Assembly (NCBI GenBank): GCA_013388835.1
Contig: JACAEL010000014.1
Coordinates: 62,001 to 126,000, forward strand
Source: Candidatus Thorarchaeota archaeon
GTDB taxonomy: Archaea; Asgardarchaeota; Thorarchaeia; Thorarchaeales; Thorarchaeaceae
DNA: 64,000 bases
Direction: 5' to 3'
Shown: positions 7,569 through 16,264 of the stretch, in pieces
How the letters are laid out: every line of letters starts with the position of its first letter
How positions within the stretch are numbered: position 1 is the first letter of the stretch
The notes under the pieces: model-generated
What the model was told of the DNA's origin: nothing
Databases searched by the model: none
The model's input: the letters and a program-made list of their open reading frames with translations, nothing else
Program-made: the position numbers and the translations under genes

Positions 7569-8363
7569 ATGAAGATTATCGTTCCAGTCAAACAGGTGCC
7601 AGAGGTGTCAGAGGTGAAAGTCAACCCTGACACAGGCACTCTCATACGAGATGGTGTACCGAGCATTCTCAATCCGTTCGACGAGATAGCTGTTGAAGAG
7701 GCTGTCAGAATCAAGGAACGACTTGCTGATGACACCGAAATCACAGTGATAACGATGGGGCCACCGCAAGCGAAGGACGCCCTTTACAAGGCACTCGCCA
7801 TGGGTGCTGACAAGGCAGTCCTTCTCACTGACCGTTCATTTGCGGGTGCTGATACCTGGGCGACTGCTTTCACACTTTCTGAACAGATCAAGAAGATGGA
7901 GTACGACCTTGTCATCTGTGGCAAGCAGGCCATCGATGGCGATACTGCCCAAGTCGGTCCTGAGCTCGCGGAGCTGCTAGGCATACCCCAGATATGCTAT
8001 GTCCGCCATCTTGAGTTTGATGAGGACCGCAAACATGTGATTTGTCACAGGGCGACTGATGAAGGTTATGAGGTTGTGAAGGCCAAGTTGCCAGCCCTAA
8101 TCACTGCTAACAAGGGCCTCAATGAACCCCGGCTACCGAACATCATGGGCATAATGAAGGCAAAGAAGAAGCCACTTGAAGAGGTTGGTGCTGCCAAACT
8201 TGGTGTGCCAGAGGACCGAATCGGGCTAAAGGGGTCTCCAACCACTGTCAGGAGAGTGTTTCCACCGCAGAAGCGGAAGGGTGGTATCAAACTCGAAGGT
8301 GTCACAGCAAAAGAAGCTGTTCAGAAGCTGGTCGAGTTTCTAGCAGAGAAGGGGGCGATATGA
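7569..8363 (+). CDS. etfB: Electron transfer flavoprotein beta subunit
   Basis: EtfB forms the AMP/FAD-binding half of electron transfer flavoprotein, which takes electrons from acyl-CoA dehydrogenases and similar flavoenzymes. The 264-aa product begins MKIIVPVKQVPEVSEVKVNP and carries NPFDEIAVEEAVRIKE, VITMGPPQAKDALYKALAMGADKAVLLTD, the CGKQAIDGDTAQVGPELAELL signature split here into shorter parts, and the IMGIMKAKKKP segment. The ATG at 7569 with GAGGTG upstream gives the standard N-terminus; an in-frame ATG at 7542 would add nine residues. etfA starts 3 nt after its stop. Confidence 0.93.
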   Translation: MKIIVPVKQVPEVSEVKVNPDTGTLIRDGVPSILNPFDEIAVEEAVRIKERLADDTEITVITMGPPQAKDALYKALAMGADKAVLLTDRSFAGADTWATAFTLSEQIKKMEYDLVICGKQAIDGDTAQVGPELAELLGIPQICYVRHLEFDEDRKHVICHRATDEGYEVVKAKLPALITANKGLNEPRLPNIMGIMKAKKKPLEEVGAAKLGVPEDRIGLKGSPTTVRRVFPPQKRKGGIKLEGVTAKEAVQKLVEFLAEKGAI

Positions 8364-8366
8364 GAG

Positions 8367-9566
8367 ATGGGTCTGATATACAAGAGAGAGACCTGCACTG
8401 GTTGCATGTTGTGCATAAAGGTCTGCAATTTCGGTGCAATTGAGAAGGATGGTGACAAGGTCAAGTTTGACTTTGACAAGTGCGTACTCTGCGGCTCCTG
8501 CGAGGAGGTCTGCCCCGTCGATGCGATTGAGATTGAACGGCAGGTCATATGTGCAGAAGCACTGGCAGAGTACAAGGACGTCTGGGTCATCTGTGAGGCA
8601 GTTGGGACTCGCCTGAGGAACGTATCGTATGAGCTGGTGACCAAGGCAAGGGAGCTTGCGGACAAGCTGGGAGAGAAAGTGGTCGCAGTCCTTATGGGAA
8701 ATGGTATTGCGCACTTTGCTGACTCATTGATACATCAGGGCGCAGACCGGGTGATTGTGGTCGATAACCCCACACTTGCTGACTACACTACTGATGCGTA
8801 CACCATCACTGTGGGTTCGCTCATCGCCTCGAGAAAGCCCGCAGTAGTCCTCTTCGGAGCAACAAACAACGGCCGTGATCTCGCACCCAGAGTGGCAGCC
8901 CGGTTCAAGCTCGGCCTCACTGCTGATTGCACAGGTCTTGACATCGATGAGAAACGCCAGCTGGTGCAGACACGTCCCGCGTTCGGAGGCAACATTATGG
9001 CGGAGATTCTGTGCCCCTACACTCGTCCACAGATGGCGACAGTGCGGCCTAATGTGTTCAAGCCGAGTGCTCCGGATGAATCCCGGAAGGGCGAGGTAGA
9101 AACTGTGCAGGTCAAGATAAGTCCAGTCCAAGTTCGCACCAAAGTACTGGAGAAGGTCTCTGAGGTGTCTGAGGGAGTCAAGTCTGTAGAAGAGGCAGAG
9201 GTCGTCGTCTGCAGTGGCCGCGGTATCAAGGACCCCTCAAACCTCGACTTGCCGCGACAGCTCGCAGCACTCCTCGACGCTGCAATCGGAGGCTCTCGAC
9301 CCGTTGTGGATGCAGGCTGGCTTCCACCCAGTCAACAGGTCGGTCAGTCCGGTCGTACTATCTGCCCGAAACTCTACTTCGCGCTTGGAATATCCGGGCA
9401 GATTCAGCATCTCGCTGGAATGAGTAGCAGTGAGGTCGTGGTTGCCATCAACAAGGACCCTGAGGCTCCTATTTTCGGCATAGCTGACTTCGGGATTGTT
9501 GGAGACATATTTGAGGTAGTGCCTGCGCTAATTGAGGAGCTGAAGCGGTTCAAATCTGAGCGTTGA
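8367..9566 (+). CDS. etfA: Electron transfer flavoprotein alpha subunit with N-terminal 2[4Fe-4S] ferredoxin domain
   Basis: EtfA binds the electron-transferring FAD. The first ~60 residues are a bacterial-type ferredoxin domain with two complete cluster motifs (Cys10, 13, 16, 20 and Cys39, 42, 45, 49). Residues ~70-250 form the ETF N-terminal domain (VLFGATNNGRDLAPRVAARF, TADCTGLDID, PAFGGNIMA) and the C-terminal FAD domain shows GRGIKDPSNLDLPRQLA, SRPVVDAGW, GQSGRTICPKLYFALGISGQIQHLAGM and AINKDPEAPIFGIADFGIVGD-like signature pieces. Ferredoxin-fused EtfA occurs in anaerobes, where it can link ETF to ferredoxin or to an FeS membrane oxidoreductase; whether this one bifurcates is not decided by sequence. 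Confidence 0.93.
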   Translation: MGLIYKRETCTGCMLCIKVCNFGAIEKDGDKVKFDFDKCVLCGSCEEVCPVDAIEIERQVICAEALAEYKDVWVICEAVGTRLRNVSYELVTKARELADKLGEKVVAVLMGNGIAHFADSLIHQGADRVIVVDNPTLADYTTDAYTITVGSLIASRKPAVVLFGATNNGRDLAPRVAARFKLGLTADCTGLDIDEKRQLVQTRPAFGGNIMAEILCPYTRPQMATVRPNVFKPSAPDESRKGEVETVQVKISPVQVRTKVLEKVSEVSEGVKSVEEAEVVVCSGRGIKDPSNLDLPRQLAALLDAAIGGSRPVVDAGWLPPSQQVGQSGRTICPKLYFALGISGQIQHLAGMSSSEVVVAINKDPEAPIFGIADFGIVGDIFEVVPALIEELKRFKSER

Positions 9567-9612
9567 TACAGACATGTATGTTGCGCTGCCCTGAATCGTG
9601 CTACGCCTTGAA

Positions 9613-9636
9613 GTGAGCACTTGAAATAGTGCTCAC
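9613..9636 (+). terminator. Perfect hairpin after etfA
   Basis: GTGAGCACT (9613-9621) and AGTGCTCAC (9628-9636) form a perfect 9-bp stem with a 6-nt loop TGAAAT, 46 nt after the etfA stop. No U-tract follows, so it could stabilise or process the transcript rather than terminate it. Confidence 0.45.
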
Positions 9637-9744
9637 TGACACGGGCTGGGTTTGCAGCAGCTGCCCAGAAGCTGGACCATCTTGGACAACACTGCTTGGT
9701 GCCCATATACCTCAGTGCGTGAACAGAGAGACAGAGGTCGACTG

Positions 9745-9860
9745 GACACATCGTGAGACCTCAAGCAGTGACCCTACCCAGCGCCGTCTCCTGGGGGCGA
9801 TAACACTCCTGTGTCCAGCTCTGTCCGACTAGGAACGAACGGTCGGCGCTTGTCGATGCG
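9745..9860 (+). repeat. Dispersed ~110-bp repeat, copy B
   Basis: Diverged second copy of the element at 2200-2305, in the same orientation. The shared order of blocks is GTGAGACCTC, CAGTGACCC, GCCGTCTC, ACTCCTGTGTC, CTGTCCG, GAACGGTCGG. Copies part company right after GAACGGT(T/C)GG(T/C)G(T/C)TTG. The 370-nt gap between etfA and the next gene otherwise contains only the hairpin at 9613 and no convincing ORF. Confidence 0.5.
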
Positions 9861-9936
9861 AGTATTCTGCCTCTCAATCATGCTTGTAGATTCCTTTACT
9901 ACTCGTGTGTGATTCAAACTCAAGGAGGAATTGTGA

Positions 9937-10734
9937 TTGGTATTCAGTCCACTCGGTCCGGGAATGGAACTCGTCTGGGACATAGTCGCAATGGTCATCT
10001 CGATACTGGCCGTAATGCTGGTTGTCCTGATTAACGGAGCGATCCAGAAGGGCGGCAAGCTGTCTTCAGACGTGACGCGGAAGATTGTCCATATCTTCGC
10101 AGGACCAGTCTTCTTGGTCACTTGGCCACTCTATACAGGGGGACTCCTGAGCAGAGTCATCGCGGCTGTGGTGCCCATCCTCTTTGTCCTGCTCTTCGTG
10201 GGCATTGGGACTGGAAAGGTGAAGAACGAGGCCTTTGTCGCGTCCATGTCTAGGTCGGGGAAACCGGAAGAGCTGCTTAAGGGAACGCTCTACTATGCCA
10301 TATGGATTGTTATCATCACGCTGCTATGGTTCTACGTCCCGCCCGCAGGTCTGGCCAGTGCCAGTCCTCTTGCACTGATTATCATCGGGTGCGTTGCTGG
10401 TGGCGATGGCATGGCCGACATAGTCGGGCGGAAGTACGGAGGCGAACGGAAATTCGGTATTGGTGGAGCACAGAAGACAGTCGCTGGCTCCTTTGGGATG
10501 TTGATTGGCTCCCTTGTGTTCTGTAGTGCACTCGTCCTGATATTCTCGCTTGAAGCCGGCTTCAGCTTGATTGCCATGTTTCCAGTCATCCTCATCATAA
10601 GCATAGTGGCTACTCTGGTCGAAGCGCTCAGTCCTAGCAGTCTGGACAACTGGACAGTACCAATCTCGGTGGTCATCGTAGCGGCTGTGCTCAGCTCTGT
10701 AACGATGTGGTCATTCCCGCTTCTCACGCTGTGA
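9937..10734 (+). CDS. Dolichol/phytol kinase-like CTP-dependent polyprenol kinase
   Basis: 265-aa multi-pass membrane protein (about seven helices) of the SEC59/VTE5 family (COG0170), which phosphorylates polyprenols such as dolichol or phytol using CTP. Signatures: VTRKIVHIFAGP after helix 1, GGDGMADIVGRKYGG, the KFG-x-GG-x-QKTVAGS-x-GM-x-GS loop and EALSPSSLDNWTVP in the C-terminal region. Start TTG 9937 is placed by a strong AAGGAGGA eight nt upstream. The isopentenyl phosphate kinase gene follows by 3 nt, so the pair is very likely an operon for isoprenoid phosphate supply. Which alcohol it uses is inference. Confidence 0.82.
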   Translation: MVFSPLGPGMELVWDIVAMVISILAVMLVVLINGAIQKGGKLSSDVTRKIVHIFAGPVFLVTWPLYTGGLLSRVIAAVVPILFVLLFVGIGTGKVKNEAFVASMSRSGKPEELLKGTLYYAIWIVIITLLWFYVPPAGLASASPLALIIIGCVAGGDGMADIVGRKYGGERKFGIGGAQKTVAGSFGMLIGSLVFCSALVLIFSLEAGFSLIAMFPVILIISIVATLVEALSPSSLDNWTVPISVVIVAAVLSSVTMWSFPLLTL

Positions 10735-10737
10735 TAG

Positions 10738-11559
10738 GTGGTGCAGGTCTTGACTGGAGATGTGACAGTTCTGAAACTGGGTGGCTCGCTCCTCACTGAC
10801 AAGTCGAAGCCCTACACGGCCAGAGAGGATGTGATTAGGCGGGTCGCCCATGACATCAGGGACTGTCTGGACTCCGGGCTGCTCCAGTCCCTTGTGCTGC
10901 TTCATGGAGTCGGGTCGTTTGGGCACCCGCCGGTGCTCGAGCATGGACTGCACAAGGGCTTCAGAGACAAGTCGCAGCTGATGCCTCTCACCCGGACACA
11001 ACAGAAGGTGAACGAGTACAGGCTCATGCTGGTGAAACACATGCATGAGGCAGGGCTCCCTGTGAACCTGATGCATCCATCCTCGATGATTGTTTCCGAG
11101 GGGATGCGGATATCCAGTTGGTGTCTTGACCCACTCAAGGGGTATCTTGACCTTGGAACGATACCGTTCTTGGGCGGGGACGTTATATTCGACCGCAAGA
11201 TGGGGTTCAGTGTCGGCAGCGCTGACCAGATGGCTGTACTATTGACACGTGAGCTATCAGCCAAGCGGCTGCTCTTTGCCACCGATGTTGCTGGCGTCTT
11301 TGACAGGAGCCCGAAGGCGGCGGGGGCGAGGTTTATGCCCGAGATTCACCTGAAAGACCTTGACCGGCTCTTCGCGGAGATGGGCGCAACAGGGGCAGTG
11401 GATGCAACTGGCGCAATGAAGGGGAAGCTCTCATCGCTCCTGCCAATCGCAGACATGATTGAGAAGGGACTTGAGGTTTCGATTCTCTCATTGATGCGAG
11501 AGGGGAGTCTGCGGAGTCACCTGACTGGGAGTCTGGACTGCACACGGATTCGTGCTTGA
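10738..11559 (+). CDS. ipk: Isopentenyl phosphate kinase
   Basis: Amino-acid-kinase-fold enzyme that converts isopentenyl phosphate plus ATP to isopentenyl diphosphate, the last step of the archaeal mevalonate route. Visible motifs: VLKLGGSLLTDKSKP (N-terminal Gly-rich loop with the catalytic Lys13), LLHGVGSFGHPPV containing the IPK-diagnostic histidine (His56), the FLGGDVIFD strand, VGSADQMAVLL and the ATP-binding ATDVAGVFD segment. 273 aa is normal. Start GTG 10738, with GTG 10741 and TTG 10750 as alternatives. Co-transcribed with the polyprenol kinase. Confidence 0.92.
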   Translation: MVQVLTGDVTVLKLGGSLLTDKSKPYTAREDVIRRVAHDIRDCLDSGLLQSLVLLHGVGSFGHPPVLEHGLHKGFRDKSQLMPLTRTQQKVNEYRLMLVKHMHEAGLPVNLMHPSSMIVSEGMRISSWCLDPLKGYLDLGTIPFLGGDVIFDRKMGFSVGSADQMAVLLTRELSAKRLLFATDVAGVFDRSPKAAGARFMPEIHLKDLDRLFAEMGATGAVDATGAMKGKLSSLLPIADMIEKGLEVSILSLMREGSLRSHLTGSLDCTRIRA

Positions 11560-11699
11560 GGTGTCAGTGGCACAACTGTAGCTCACACGGCATCCCAGGG
11601 AGCTGAGCACTTGCGAAACTGGAAGGTGGTCCTGCTGGTCCGTCTGCCGGTGTACTTATCACCGGGGGCCACTCTAAGTGTATGGAGCAAGTGGCTTAG

Positions 11700-12617
11700 A
11701 TGACATCTGCAATCTTGAAGCGGCCTTCCAGATCAAGGCCGTCGACCTTCTCTGTAGTGGCAAGAGACCCCACGACTCACGATTTGGGCGTGATTGTGCA
11801 GAGCAAGTTCCCTGCCGTGGGCTCACTTGTGCCATTTGCGGCTGCAGAGGTCGGCGCCATAGCCACTCAGGCATGGGCCAACGTCTCGTTTGGTCCTAGA
11901 GGGCTGGAGTTGCTCTCGCGTGGCATGACTGCCACCGAAGTCCTCAAGTCCCTATTGAAGGACGACACAAAGGCTGAACACAGACAGGTTGGAATTGTAG
12001 ACTCGTACGGAAGGGCGGCGGTGCACACTGGAAGCGAGTGTATGCAGTGGGCAGGACACGTAATTGGCGATGGTTTCTCCTGTCAGGGAAATATCCTTGC
12101 AGGAGAGTCTGTCGTCTCTTCAATGGCACATGCCTACGAGAGCACTGAGGGCGACCTGATTGACCGGCTGTTCGCAGCACTGAAGGCAGGCCAAGCCGAG
12201 GGCGGAGACCGAAGGGGGATGCAGTCCGCAGCACTCCTAGTCGTCAGGAAGAACGGTGGTTATGAAGGTGGAACAGACCGCTACGTTGATGTGCGCGTGG
12301 ACGATCACCGTTCCCCAATCGAAGAGCTTGAGCGTGTCTTCAGAATCTATGACATGACGCTGCTGAGCCGTGAGCCAACCAGTGCGTTGCTGGAGATTCG
12401 GGATGATGTCGCTCTGAGGATACAGGAGGCATTGGTGCGCTTGGGATACCTAGACCGTGTAGAGAGGTTTGGGTTCTCCTCACATGCGCAGAGTGCTCTT
12501 CAAGCCTATCTGAACTACAGCAACTTCGAGAACAAGGCGCGTGATGACGGAAGGATTTGGAAGAGCGTCTACAATTACCTGCTGGAGGACGCTGCGAAGG
12601 CTTCTGCTGAGAAGTAG
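11700..12617 (+). CDS. DUF1028 Ntn-hydrolase-like protein with C-terminal helical domain
   Basis: Residues ~15-225 match DUF1028 (COG3342), proteins with an Ntn-hydrolase-like fold and unknown substrate: TFSVVARDP, LGVIVQSKFPAVGSLVPFA, GAIATQAWAN, GNILAGESVV, AGQAEGGDRRGMQSAALLV and YVDVRVDDHRSPIEEL. The C-terminal ~75 residues resemble the putative peptidoglycan-binding/helical tail found in some members. In homologs the chain often starts at M-TFS; here a basic 15-residue leader precedes Thr16, so cleavage to expose Thr or Ser as nucleophile is possible but unproven. A TATA-like GTACTTATCAC is about 45 nt upstream. Confidence 0.8.
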   Translation: MTSAILKRPSRSRPSTFSVVARDPTTHDLGVIVQSKFPAVGSLVPFAAAEVGAIATQAWANVSFGPRGLELLSRGMTATEVLKSLLKDDTKAEHRQVGIVDSYGRAAVHTGSECMQWAGHVIGDGFSCQGNILAGESVVSSMAHAYESTEGDLIDRLFAALKAGQAEGGDRRGMQSAALLVVRKNGGYEGGTDRYVDVRVDDHRSPIEELERVFRIYDMTLLSREPTSALLEIRDDVALRIQEALVRLGYLDRVERFGFSSHAQSALQAYLNYSNFENKARDDGRIWKSVYNYLLEDAAKASAEK

Positions 12618-12704
12618 GATGCGCTCTCGTAGTTGAGACTCCAGTCTGAGCTTCAGTGTGAGGCTTCGCCATGCAACTAGCTTCTCTACTGTATTGTAAC
12701 CGAA

Positions 12705-12745
12705 AGTTTATTAACAACTGTAATAATGTACAGTATTGAAGTACA
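12705..12745 (+). promoter_or_regulatory. TATA-like box and TGTAC-N9-GTACA operator
   Basis: The A/T-rich AGTTTATTAA (12705-12714) looks like a TATA box. It is followed by the inverted repeat TGTAC (12727-12731) and GTACA (12741-12745) with nine bases between, at the expected transcription start. The next gene is a winged-helix regulator, so autoregulation through this site is a reasonable inference. Confidence 0.45.
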
Positions 12746-12754
12746 CTGACCGTG

Positions 12755-12861
12755 ACAACCAAGAACACGAACTGGACTCCGCGTGACTCACACGCCTAGA
12801 GACTCGTGCTTCGATTCCCATGGGCTGCCAACTCGCGGTCCATGAGTACCGTCTTGGTTGT
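12755..12861 (+). ncRNA. Structured 5' leader of the HTH-regulator gene
   Basis: ACAACCAAGA (12755-12764) is perfectly complementary to TCTTGGTTGT (12852-12861), closing a 107-nt region just before the start codon at 12881. Inside, GCGTG-ACTCA-CACGC forms a small hairpin. The layout suggests a folded leader with the ribosome-binding region GGAAGGGGTGA just outside the closing stem. It is not a tRNA: no proper T-arm or acceptor stem could be built. No known riboswitch class recognised. Confidence 0.35.
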
Positions 12862-12880
12862 TCGGAAGGGGTGACAAAGA

Positions 12881-13645
12881 ATGGGTGAATTCCGGGATGA
12901 GATTCGAAGGGAACTCGATGAGATTCGCGAGTTGAAGCAGCGACTGAAGGAAGAGCTAGACTCTCTAAGGAGAGAGAGGGATGAATTCCGTCGGCACAGG
13001 CCGCGAGAACGACCCCCTCATCGTGAACCGCCTCCACCTAGAGCTGCAGTAATCGACCTGAGTGGGATAACTGAAGGTCTGGATGAGATGATGGCTGGAA
13101 TCGGCGAGCAAATACGAATGAGCGTGGAAGGCCTAGACAGATGCGGAAGACGCATTCATGGCCCATTCATTCGATTCTCCAGAGACTCAAGGGAGAGGCG
13201 TAGGGCTATTGAGCAGATCTCTCCTGAGAGAGTTGCCAGAGTGATATCTCCTCTGGGAAGTGAGGAGCGACTCAGGATCCTCGAGTCTCTGAAGGACGGA
13301 GGCAAGACTTTCAATGAACTTGAGGAACAGACTGGTCGGACCGGAAGCTCTCTCACGCACCATCTCAATCCGTTGCTTGAGGCAGGTTATGTCATCAAGG
13401 GCGAAGTCCGTGGTACATACTACCTCTCTGTCGAGGGAAGACTTGCATACAGGCTTGCACAGTGGCTGACCAGCAAGGTGGAGAGAGAGCGGAGGTCAAA
13501 TGGTAACCACGACGAGACTGAGCACGCTGAAGCACCCTCTGATCCAGAGGAGTTTGACTCGGGGACTGAAACAGAATCGAGAGATACTGAGGTCGTTGAA
13601 GAACCGGAGCATACTGAGCACGAAGACGAATGGGGTGGCAACTGA
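12881..13645 (+). CDS. Coiled-coil ArsR-type winged-helix regulator
   Basis: 254-aa predicted transcription factor. Residues 1-45 are a highly charged coiled coil (RRELDEIRELKQRLKEELD), then a Pro-rich linker, a segment ~55-110, and an ArsR-like winged helix at ~118-200: ISPLGSEERLRILESLKDGG, TFNELEEQTGRTGSSLTHHL as recognition region, and GYVIKGEVRGTYYLS as the wing. The last 55 residues are acidic and probably disordered. No metal-binding cysteines are seen. It overlaps the next gene by 1 nt (TGATG), so the two are translated together. The upstream palindrome and folded leader suggest tight control. Confidence 0.8.
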   Translation: MGEFRDEIRRELDEIRELKQRLKEELDSLRRERDEFRRHRPRERPPHREPPPPRAAVIDLSGITEGLDEMMAGIGEQIRMSVEGLDRCGRRIHGPFIRFSRDSRERRRAIEQISPERVARVISPLGSEERLRILESLKDGGKTFNELEEQTGRTGSSLTHHLNPLLEAGYVIKGEVRGTYYLSVEGRLAYRLAQWLTSKVERERRSNGNHDETEHAEAPSDPEEFDSGTETESRDTEVVEEPEHTEHEDEWGGN

Positions 13646-14400
13646 TGAGAGACCTCACTGTGAGCAATGAACTACGTGTGTTGACCGAGGACTGTCAGCT
13701 CATCTCGGCCAAGACCGCGATAGTGGAGTCAAGGGCCGGTTGCATCTGGGCCCCGTTGATGCGTAGTGACACCAGAGTAGGTGTCGTCTTCATGGGGCCG
13801 TCCCGAATTGCAGTGGACGCTATCACTGAGACTGAGATGGGTGCTATAGGCCGGTCGATCACCGACTCCTTGACGGGCGTCTCTGTATTGATAGGTGCGG
13901 TTTCTGTGGAACAGAAGTCGCGGGACGCACAAGAGGACGATTTCCCGGCTGCCGGCTGCAAAGGTGTCGGTGAGTTCCTTCAGATGGCACAGGAAAGACT
14001 CAGAGAACTGCGTCTGGAGAAGTCAGACATGGACTCGGGCTCGATGGCTCTGTTTGCCAAGGGAAGCGACGAAGAGGACATCCTTCTTCGAGTCAAGGAC
14101 GATAGTATCGTGTTCATGCATGGTAGACGAATACACGTCCTAAGCAAGCAATCGTCTGTCTCTGTCGGAGAGGAAGGTGTGGCAGTGAGAGGCAGACGCG
14201 GCAAGACTATCGTGATTGGCCGCCACGACCTCTGGGGACTTGATGGTCTCAGCGACCTGCCAGACATGATTGAAAGACAGGTCCGAAGAGCGATTCGCGT
14301 ACTTGACACAGGATCGAGTCCTCCTCATCGTCTGCATGGACGTTTCTGCCATGATGTGGATGATGGCGCGTTAGATGAGGCAGATGACTGGGACTCCTAG
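13645..14400 (+). CDS. Conserved-context unknown protein coupled to the HTH regulator
   Basis: No family recognised. 251-aa soluble protein from the ATG that overlaps the regulator's TGA; the open frame reaches back to 13630 but the coupled ATG is preferred. The N-terminal ~85 residues look like an alpha/beta domain with alternating strands (GCIWAPLMRSDTRVGVVFMGP, ISVLIGAVSV-like repeats). Around residues 115-130 is a charged helix (AQERLRELRLEKSD), then a beta-rich domain with VRGRRGKTIVIGRHDLWGLDGL, and an acidic tail DDVDDGALDEADDWDS-like. Tight coupling suggests it is a partner or ligand-sensing subunit of the regulator. Confidence 0.6.
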   Translation: MRDLTVSNELRVLTEDCQLISAKTAIVESRAGCIWAPLMRSDTRVGVVFMGPSRIAVDAITETEMGAIGRSITDSLTGVSVLIGAVSVEQKSRDAQEDDFPAAGCKGVGEFLQMAQERLRELRLEKSDMDSGSMALFAKGSDEEDILLRVKDDSIVFMHGRRIHVLSKQSSVSVGEEGVAVRGRRGKTIVIGRHDLWGLDGLSDLPDMIERQVRRAIRVLDTGSSPPHRLHGRFCHDVDDGALDEADDWDS

Positions 14401-14413
14401 TCCAGCATTTCTC

Positions 14414-16264
14414 CTACGTGCGTGATGAGGGCGCTTCCTGCGCCTCCTTTCCCGCTGACATTGCCTCTGTAGAGTGTGACTGGATCTGTAGTTCATATAG
14501 TGCGTAGTACTTGCCTCTCCGTTTCATCAGCTCCGAGTGGGTTCCACTTTCAACAATCCGTCCTTGGTCCATCACGATGATTCGGTCGGCCTGCACAATT
14601 GTTGACAGGCGGTGTGCAATCACGACCGAGGTCCTGTCCTTCAGCAGTTCTCTCAGTCCTCTCTGAATTGCGTACTCTGTGTAGATGTCCACCGAGCTGG
14701 TCGCCTCATCAAGCACCAGAATGCGTGGATTTGCAATCACCGTGCGAGCGAAGCTGACCAGCTGCCGCTCGCCCTCTGAGAGGTTGCCTCCGCGCTCGCC
14801 GACTTCTGTTTCAATCCCATTCTGCAATCCATCGAAGACTCGTCGTGCACCAATGGCATCTATGGCGGCCAGCACCTCTGCATCAGAGGCATCAGGCCTG
14901 CCATACTTGATGTTGTCGCGCACCGTCCCCATGAAGAGAAATGAGTCTTGCAGGACAAGACCGATAGCCGCGTGTAACGAGTCCTGACTTACCTTTCTGA
15001 TGTCCACTCCGTCAATCTCTATCGACCCCGAGTTGACTTCGTACAGGCGCGTCAGCAGGTTCACAACAGTCGACTTGCCTGCACCGGTCTCTCCTACTAT
15101 CGCCACGGTCTCACCCGGCTGAATCTCTAGGTTGAAGTCACGCAGTACTGGTATTCCTTCCACATAGCTGAAGTTGACCTGACTGAACCTGATGTGACCT
15201 CTGACTTCGCGAAGTGCTTGCGCATCTGGTGCATCCTTCACACTCGGCTCAGTGTCTATGATTCCGAAGACTCTCTCAGCGCCTGCAAACGCGCTCTGGA
15301 CCATGGCGTAGAAGTTGGCGATAGTGAGAATCGGTCTGAAGAACTGCTCATTGAATGAGATGAAGAGGACAACTGTCCCCAGAGTCATGGTGCCCTCCAT
15401 CAACCGAAGACCTCCAAACCAGAGTATCAGGAATACACCCACTGCGCTGATGAATCTTATGGACGGGAAGAATGTCGCCTGTGAGCGTCCAGCGTCCACG
15501 TTTGCATCATAGTCCGCCCGAATCAGAGAATCGAAGTGCTCAACATTGACCCTCTCGCGCGCAAAGCTCTTCGTGACCTTAGCTCCTGCAATGCTCTCTG
15601 CCAGGTCCGAGGTGACGCTTGAGATTGTCTTCCTAGTACTTCGGAACGCCTCCTTCAGTACCCTCCTGAAATAGAGTGTCACCAATAGTAGAACCGGCAC
15701 TATGGAAACGGAGACGAATGCCAGTTGCGTGTCAACGGTGAACACCACGGCGCCTATTGCAAAGACGACAAACACCTGTGCGAAGGTACCGATAAGACCC
15801 CCAGCCAGCAGTTCGCTCATTCTGTCAATGTCATTCGTGAGTCTTGACACCACTCGTCCTGAAGCAGACTTGTCGTAGAAGTCCTGTGATAGTTTCTGAA
15901 GGTGAGAGTAGAGCTGCTGTCGCACATCGTATACAGCACTCTGGCCAATCTGAGACGACAGGTACTCGGTCCCATAAGTGCAAAGCCATGCGAACAGTTG
16001 CAGGACTACATAGAGCGTTGCAGTGAGTAGGAGTCCACTGAGGTCTCCGCTGCCAAAGTCCACATCTATGGCCCTCCGTAGTACGAATGGAATCATGACG
16101 TTCAGGGCTATGCTTACTGCGACCAGAACAGCCACCACGGCGAACTGCCCTCGATATCGAAGAAGATACTTGGTCATTCGTACCATCAGTTGGCTGTCTG
16201 TGTACAAGTATGCCCGTGCATCTGGGTCGTCCTGGAGATTGAGCGCGCCTGACACTCTATCCAC
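14414..16264 (-). CDS. ABC exporter half-transporter with canonical Walker B (subunit 2)
   Basis: 616-aa type IV ABC exporter half: six-helix transmembrane domain (~35-325) fused to an ATPase domain. Walker A GETGAGKS (391-398), Q-loop LVLQDSFLF, signature LSEGERQ (a variant of LSGGQ), Walker B ILVLDEATSSVD with catalytic Glu520, and H-loop IAHRLST. It overlaps the upstream half-transporter gene by 8 nt, so the two should form a heterodimer like TM287/288 or BmrCD: this subunit carries the good Glu but a non-canonical signature, the partner the reverse. Likely exports lipid, peptide or drug; substrate unknown. Confidence 0.88.
   Translation of the reverse strand: MDRVSGALNLQDDPDARAYLYTDSQLMVRMTKYLLRYRGQFAVVAVLVAVSIALNVMIPFVLRRAIDVDFGSGDLSGLLLTATLYVVLQLFAWLCTYGTEYLSSQIGQSAVYDVRQQLYSHLQKLSQDFYDKSASGRVVSRLTNDIDRMSELLAGGLIGTFAQVFVVFAIGAVVFTVDTQLAFVSVSIVPVLLLVTLYFRRVLKEAFRSTRKTISSVTSDLAESIAGAKVTKSFARERVNVEHFDSLIRADYDANVDAGRSQATFFPSIRFISAVGVFLILWFGGLRLMEGTMTLGTVVLFISFNEQFFRPILTIANFYAMVQSAFAGAERVFGIIDTEPSVKDAPDAQALREVRGHIRFSQVNFSYVEGIPVLRDFNLEIQPGETVAIVGETGAGKSTVVNLLTRLYEVNSGSIEIDGVDIRKVSQDSLHAAIGLVLQDSFLFMGTVRDNIKYGRPDASDAEVLAAIDAIGARRVFDGLQNGIETEVGERGGNLSEGERQLVSFARTVIANPRILVLDEATSSVDIYTEYAIQRGLRELLKDRTSVVIAHRLSTIVQADRIIVMDQGRIVESGTHSELMKRRGKYYALYELQIQSHSTEAMSAGKEAQEAPSSRT

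Noticed and set aside
12780-12830. GCTTCGATTCCC resembling a tRNA T-arm
   Set aside because: Position 53 is not G and the other arms do not fold; it lies in the structured leader.
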